Origin: Cryptomeria japonica
Lineage: Eukaryota; Streptophyta; Pinopsida; Cupressales; Cupressaceae
Length of the DNA: 60,000 nt
NCBI RefSeq assembly: GCF_030272615.1
Contig: NC_081412.1
Coordinates: 671,984,852-672,044,851 of the forward strand
Direction: 5' to 3'
Shown here: piece by piece, positions 54,601-60,000 of the stretch
How the letters are laid out: the number at the start of each line of letters is the position of its first letter
How positions within the stretch are numbered: the stretch's first letter is position 1
Notes under the pieces: generated by a model
What the model saw: only the letters and a program-made list of their open reading frames with translations
The model's database searches: none
Told to the model about the DNA's origin: nothing
Made by a program: the position numbers and the translations under genes

Positions 54601-54991
54601 CTTCTTGTGGATAACCTTTGCAAACTAGTCTTGCGTAGTTTCAAATGACATTCCCTTTTTCATTTAGCTTGTTTCTGAAGATCCACTTTGTACCGATTAC
54701 ATTTTTGTCCTTCAGTCTTGGGACCAATGTCCTTGTGTCATTCTTCTTGATTTGATCAATCTCTTATATCATAGCATTTATCCAATCTTCACTGTTAAAT
54801 GCCTCTTTCACTATTCTCGGTTTAAATTCAAATATCAAACATGTGTTCTATCTTAGTTTGTTCCTTGTCATCATTGGATCATCCTTATCTCCTATAATCT
54901 GACTTGGTGCATGATTTCTTCTGACATACTTGGCTAATACAGGCTTGGTAGGCTCTGTATGATCTTCTTCATCACTCGATAACTGGATATT

Positions 54992-55990
54992 TCATTCATT
55001 TTCTTCAACAGTTATCTCAGTAGGACTTCTCTGTTGCACATAGACAAATTCATCATAGTCTTCTGGTTCTTTGGAATTACCTTCATCATTTCTTTCTACA
55101 AATTCATCAATTTTCACATTTGCACTTTCTACTATTTTTTTAGATGATTTGATCAGAGATTTAAGTGCTTTGCTTCTAGAAGAATAACCTAGAAACATTC
55201 CTTCTTCACTTTTCTGATCAAACTTACCATTTCTATCATTTGTATGAACATAGCATTTACTTCCAAAGATTTTAAAATAACTAACATTAGGTTTCTTGTC
55301 ATACTAGATTTCATAAGGTGTCTTCAAAGTACCTTTCTTTAATTGAACTAGGTTCAAGGTGTAAATAGTTGTGCTTATTGCTTCTCTCCAAAATGTTTGT
55401 GGAACCTTCTTCTCAATCATTAGTGTTCTAGCACAATCCACAATAGATCTATTCCGTCTGTCAGCTATCTCAGTCGGCTGTGGAGTTCTCGGTACAAAGA
55501 CTTGTCTTTTTATACCATGATCATTGCAAAATAGATTGAACTCATCAAATGTAAACTCTCCTCCTCTATTTGATCTAAGACATTTCAGATGTCTTCCTGT
55601 TTCATTTTCAACTCTTGCCTTGTACCATTTAAACATTTGAAAAGCTTCTGATTTTTCTTTTTAAAACATTATTGACATCATCCTTGAGTAATCATCCACA
55701 AATAATACAAAATATTTATCAGCATAATAACTCTGAACTTTCATAGGACCACAAAGATCAGTCTGGACAAGATCTCAAATTCCCTTAGAAGTGTAGGAAT
55801 TACTTGTAAAGCTTGATCTTGTCATCTTACCCATCTAGCATCCTCAGCACATAGCATTCTCAGGTTTTTCAAGACTCCATACACCTCTTACTCGGTGCTT
55901 CTTACTTATTTTGATCAGATTATCAAAATTAACATGACAAAACCTTGTATGCCATAACCAAGTATCATCTATCCTTGCATGCAAACACTT
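54992..55990 (-). pseudogene. Copia B integrase
   Basis: Order on the minus strand: zinc-binding region (near 55970-55830, with a TAG in the CxxC part), core start (LCGPM, VDDYSR), 55636-55304 (VENETGRHLKCLRSNRGGEF, REAISTTIYTLN), linker 55198-54992 (SSRSKALKSLIKSS). The second core Asp reads Asn (LRSN, against LRSD in Copia A), so it is catalytically dead even without the stops. It shares the gag frame. Confidence 0.83.
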
Positions 55991-56119
55991 ATTCCATGTT
56001 GATTCAAGGTGAAATGTGTTACCTTTTGTTTATGTCTCGATAGCAGCTAACTTTCCATTCTTGTCATGAACTTTGACAATTCCTTTCTGAAATTCTATTC
56101 GGTAACCTGTGTTGTTTAG

Positions 56120-57412
56120 CTATGCTACACTCAACAAATTGTATTTCAAACCTTCAACCCAATAAACATCATTACATTTAGCATTATCAAGAAGTTTTAT
56201 GGATCCTTTACGTCTTACCGGACATGGTGCATCATTAACAAATCTAACATAGCCTCCATCATAATCTTCTAACATAACAAACTTGTGTTTATCTCCTGTC
56301 ATATGATGTGAGCATCCACTATCTATAATCCAAGAATCATTAGTGTTTGTGTGAGATATTAGGGCTTTTTCTTCATACCTTTCTTCATCTGATCCATCCT
56401 TGATAGCCAGATAAACAACTTCCTCTATATCAATCTCATTTGATTTATCATCGTTAGATTCCTCATCAGCTATTAAGCATGTCTTACTATCTCTTCTTCT
56501 GAAGTCCCGGTGTCCTCTATAATGGTTATCTTTCTGTCTGTCATCTCGGTAATCTCTCTTTTCAGTAAAATCTCTGTCAGGACAGTTAGAAGCCATATGT
56601 CCAATCTTATCACAATTGAAACATTTCAAAGGTAGTTTTCCTTTATACTTACCTTTGCCTCTTGGTAACCTTTTGGCTAATAGTGCTTCTAACTCTTCTT
56701 GTTTTTTGATTTCTTCATACAGTTTGTGTACTTCTTCCATGTTCTTCCAAAATCTTTCACTTGCTCCGCTGTGATCTCCTTTAGAGTACTTATACTTTCT
56801 TTCATTGTAATCATTAGATTCATTAAGATGAAAAGAGCTAAATGCAGATTCAACTTTATTTACCGAAGATCCACTATTATCAAAATTACTAAACTTAAAT
56901 GCATGTAGCTTACCAATAGTAGCATCTAAAGAAACTGGCATATTGGGTATAGACCTGAATTCATTGATTGCAGAGACTTGGATTGCATACGCAGGTAGAA
57001 GGGTTCTTAACAACTTACTTGTTACATACTTGTCTTCAATAGTTCCTCCTGCTCCTTTGATTTGATTTACAATCTCCTTTAGTCTTGTATTGTACTGAGT
57101 TATGTTCTCACCTTCGATCATCTTCATAGATTCAAGTTGTCCTCTTAGACTATCCACATTTTCTCTTTGAACATGTTCATCTCCTCCATATACTGATATG
57201 AGTTTAGTCCACATTGCCTTTGCATAAATACATCCTTCTAGATCATTAAACTCTGAATCGGTCAATGCAGATGCTATTTCAATCATTGCTTGAATGTGTT
57301 CTTGCTTCACCTTTATCTCTTCAATTGTCAATGGATAGGTGCTTGGTGTGATGAAATCATTCTCCAGATAATAGATAGAATATTCTCCAACTCTAGATAG
57401 ATGCAACTTCAT
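56120..57412 (-). pseudogene. Copia B gag and protease (430 codons open)
   Basis: The better preserved version of the Copia A gag: UBN2-type domain (AMWTKLISVYGGDEHVQRE, LRTLLPAYAIQVSAINE), a charged linker, a complete CCHC knuckle (CFNCDKIGHMASNC) and protease motif DSGCSHHMTG. The frame ends in a TAG (56120-56122) where Copia A has a Gln codon. The Met at 57412 is internal; homology extends upstream to about 57475. Confidence 0.87.
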
Positions 57413-57521
57413 CCTTTTCTACCATGTAGAGAAACTTGACTTGTTCAGCTTCGGTGCATCCCTCTTATACATCTTTGGATCTTTAACTCAAGTGCCTTTA
57501 AACTTTCCTTTTGGAGTCCAA

Positions 57522-57534
57522 ATCTCTAATACCA
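57522..57534 (-). other. Copia B primer-binding site, mutated
   Basis: Reads TGGTATTAGAGAT on the minus strand against TGGTATCAGAGC in Copia A, with changes that weaken tRNA pairing. Confidence 0.85.
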
Positions 57535-57536
57535 AT

Positions 57537-59073
57537 TGATAGTTATGATACTTAGTATAAGTACAGATCCAATAGCCAACAAGATGAGAGGGGGGGGTGA
57601 ATCATACAAACTTAATCATCCATAAAAACATCAGATTCAACCTCCGTAACATATATATCAGTCATATAACCAAAAATTGTCAAACATGCAAACTCAAAAG
57701 CATATGAACAATATAAACCTCATAACACCATATTTAACGTGGAAACCCAAATAGGGAAAAACCACTGTGGGATTCGGGACCCACTAAGAAATATACTCTT
57801 CTAGAGTATGCTCGATTAAAAGCAAATCCTGTTAAAGATTACAAACACATTGCTAGATGTGACCCAGTTGAGGGATTTCCCTTAGATCTGTCAGGATCTT
57901 CACTTTGTTAGAAGTGACCTTGTCAAAGGATTTCAAACACTGAATTAGAATGTTACCTTGCTAGAGGATTTACATATAAGACTGTTAAGCCCACTCAGTT
58001 AAGAGATTTTCTGTCACTCTCACAAAATAACAGTAATAAAAATCTATCTGCAACTTCACATCTAAAATGCTAAAGCAGATTCCTATTTGTTCAATATAAT
58101 CTAGACATAGAACTAATCTTGTCTATCTACTAGGCATCTATACTCTATTATTCTAATAGGTCTTCAAGCTTCTATGCTCAGTGATCACTATGTAGCATCC
58201 TTGTGCATACACTTGCCCGCATACATTGTTTATCAATAGTTTCCTATTTATAAACAATCTTCTAACCGCTTAATCTCGTTGATCACATTTCCCATGAACA
58301 ATCATAGCCATCAGATCTTCAATCTTGTCCAAGTTCAATGTGTCTTTTGATCTAAAAATGTTTTACCCTACCTTGGAACTTGCATTGTCACCTTGGAACT
58401 TGTGTTAGGGTATTGCGGTTCAATCTGAGTTGTAGACCTTTACGCCAAATTTCCATTGCCTTAGATTCATTAACAAACTTCTTCCACGGATTCCCAATCA
58501 TTGATCCACTCCAGCTCATTAACTTCTTTCATTAAATATCACATGTAAACATTTAATGCATTCTGTTATAGCTCATTTGTAACTCGATAAATACTAAACT
58601 TCACTCAGTAGATATTTTGCCTTCGTTAACCAATAGCGATAACCTTAGGGTTTACCGACTAGGTTCCTTAGGGTTTACCGACTAGGTTCTTTACTTGGTA
58701 ACATAGTATAGTATTAACCTTTACATTTTACAACATATGTATGATGTTAAAACAATCTAAAACATCATGATCTTATCATTGTCTGACTCGGTAGTAGTTG
58801 CCCATTGAATACCTTATTCATCCCTTTATTCATCATATTCTTTCCTATGTCTTTTACAGACTTCTTTATAATCTTCATATCGTACTTCTGAAGATATGGC
58901 ATCATCATAGTGAATTAGAAAATCAATTTCTTGACATCAATGACAAAATAATAATATCAAGATAGTAAAACATCTTTAATTAGTTATGTCCATAATCATC
59001 AACAACCTTCTCAATATCCATATTGAAATGTCAACAATCTTTCATTGTCTGTTATAGTATAATATTGCCAACA
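57537..59073 (-). repeat. Copia B 5' LTR
   Basis: 1537 bp, homologous to 43599-45138, ending ctatca at the primer site. It has two 23-bp telo-box units and the U5 tandem units. Confidence 0.92.
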
Positions 59074-59147
59074 CTTAGATCCTAGCAAGGATAGGATAAT
59101 ATTGCCAACACTTAGATCCTAGCAAGGATAGTATAATATTGCCAACA
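59074..59147. repeat. two 37-bp tandem copies spanning the Copia B end
   Basis: 59074-59110 and 59111-59147 are identical except for one base: each is cttag, then atcctagcaaggatag, then the last ~16 bp of the Copia B LTR (ataatattgccaaca). The first cttag is the target duplication (59074-59078). The junction of LTR and flank was therefore duplicated after insertion. Confidence 0.85.
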
Positions 59148-60000
59148 CTTCCAACCCCTTACCGATTTCACTATTTTGTCTTTTTCCTACAAAATGGAAT
59201 GTGCCCCAATTAGGCGTCCTACCCGGATTTTTAGGGATCCCTCTTGCAAATGATGCACATGCTTGTGAAACTTTCCAAAAGACCTACTATTCATTTGGCA
59301 AGGGCTCAAGGATTTTTTTGGTTTTGGGCCTCCAAGTGTCTGTACACTACCCTAGGTGGATTTTAAGGTTCTTAAGGGTTTTAAAGTGGGTTGTTAGACC
59401 TGCCAGGGTCACAGTGTTGGTTTATTGGTTTTTCCACCTTGTATGGATTAGTGTATGTTCCTCCTCTTCACCAATGGTGCTCCACTCACCCCTCTTCAAC
59501 TCCTCCAAAGGGTGTCTCCTCCTCTGTCCTTCCTTGCTCTCCAAGACCTCTGCAACTTAACCCTTCCTAGCCGGGCACTGTCTAGTCTCGCCTAGGAGTG
59601 GGTCTTTAGATTGCCTCCCTGCATCTTCAAGGGCCCTGCTTGTTTTGAATTATTGTACAGGGTCTGCACTCTCATTCCCCATGGTTTCATGGTGATTCCA
59701 CAATGGGGAATGGAGTTATGAACCCATTGACACAAACCAGTCCAAAACTTAATAGTGAGAAGGCAATTTACAAAATATTTACATACACACCTCACTTACA
59801 AATAAAAACCTAACATAAATGCTCAAAAAGGAATTAATTACACCATACAAGACACACAACATAGTTTTTCTTGAAAATCAATCCATTAACAATCTTCTTT
59901 TACTCCATTTGTGCCGACTGGCAACAAAATTGCAGTCATAGTCAAGTCACTTTGCTTGGGCCGTACAACATATGTCATTCAACCCCCTCTCTTAGGGTTT
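59148..60000. other. unassigned DNA at the right edge
   Basis: No supported gene; frames at 59201-59560 (plus) and 59592-59795 (minus) lack motifs. The last bases (ccccctctcttagggttt) resemble the start of a Copia-type LTR, too short to assign. Confidence 0.4.

Larger units (their letters stand above)
53738..54850 (-). pseudogene. Copia B reverse transcriptase
   Basis: Recognisable from the N-terminal fingers (near 54780-54600, with stops) through [11 protein letters not shown] (54531-54334), [10 protein letters not shown], the active site [11 protein letters not shown] and LKKFGMKDSKLV (54288-53890) to the RNase H boundary at N. The 106-bp duplication at 54393-54600 shifts the frame and repeats part of the palm. 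Stops near 54300 and 53888 also break it. Confidence 0.85.
43599..59073 (-). mobile_element. Copia B: full-length Copia element, split by element N
   Basis: Same family as Copia A: 3' LTR 43599-45138, purine tract 45139-45150, RNase H, RT, integrase, protease and gag, decayed primer site 57522-57534, 5' LTR 57537-59073. TSD is cttag (43594-43598 and 59074-59078). Element N interrupts RNase H at 46172. Without N it is about 7.9 kb. Gag-protease is open over 430 codons; other domains carry stops, and a 106-bp duplication shifts the RT frame. Confidence 0.93.

Noticed and set aside
3074-59073. Copia A and Copia B as two halves of one element
   Set aside because: Each has its own pair of LTRs and its own target duplication (ccacc, cttag).
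59201-59560. 119-codon plus frame as a host gene exon
   Set aside because: No domain, splice context or codon signature; flanked by repeat DNA.

Overview
The window looks like nuclear, intergenic DNA from a seed plant. No host gene, rRNA or tRNA gene could be supported. About 80% of it is LTR retrotransposon sequence: Copia elements primed by a Met-tRNA-type binding site, and Tat-type Gypsy elements carrying a second RNase H. Element size, depth of nesting and AT-rich LTRs would suit a large-genome plant such as a conifer, but the sequence alone does not prove the clade.

Layout. 1-3068: old repeat DNA with a 0.5-kb duplicated unit. 3074-10853: Copia A, minus strand, complete with 1.5-kb LTRs and target-site duplication (TSD) ccacc. 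About 11695-15588: Copia C, an older minus-strand Copia cut off inside integrase. 15596-42712: Gypsy 2, a degraded plus-strand Tat-type element that lost RT and its first RNase H. Copia D (plus strand, 21231-42255, TSD aaaac) sits in the Gypsy 2 integrase. Gypsy 1 (minus strand, 24664-40702, TSD gcaat) sits in the Copia D reverse transcriptase and still has an open 2463-codon gag-pol frame. 43599-59073: Copia B, minus strand, same family as Copia A, TSD cttag. Its RNase H is interrupted by element N (plus strand, 46173-53737, apparent TSD gtcgtc). 59074-60000: a short tandem duplication and unassigned DNA.

The right-hand stack gives a relative order of events: Copia C, then Gypsy 2, then Copia D, then Gypsy 1; separately Copia B, then N. 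Gypsy 1 is the youngest. I found one mismatch by eye over about 1.6 kb of its LTRs, although the last ~200 bp of U5 differs strongly between them.

The most unusual item is element N. It has perfect retrotransposon ends, a primer site and a purine tract, and encodes a coiled-coil protein with up to five CCHC knuckles plus a second frame of about 1114 codons of unrecognised function, closed only by three TAG codons. It encodes no protease, integrase, reverse transcriptase or RNase H. Shared U5 repeat units, primer site and purine-tract block suggest it is mobilised by the Copia A/B family. Its U3 carries a dense cluster of the hexamer accgag.

All coordinates, counts and alignments were made by eye. 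Family and lineage assignments rest on recognised protein motifs.
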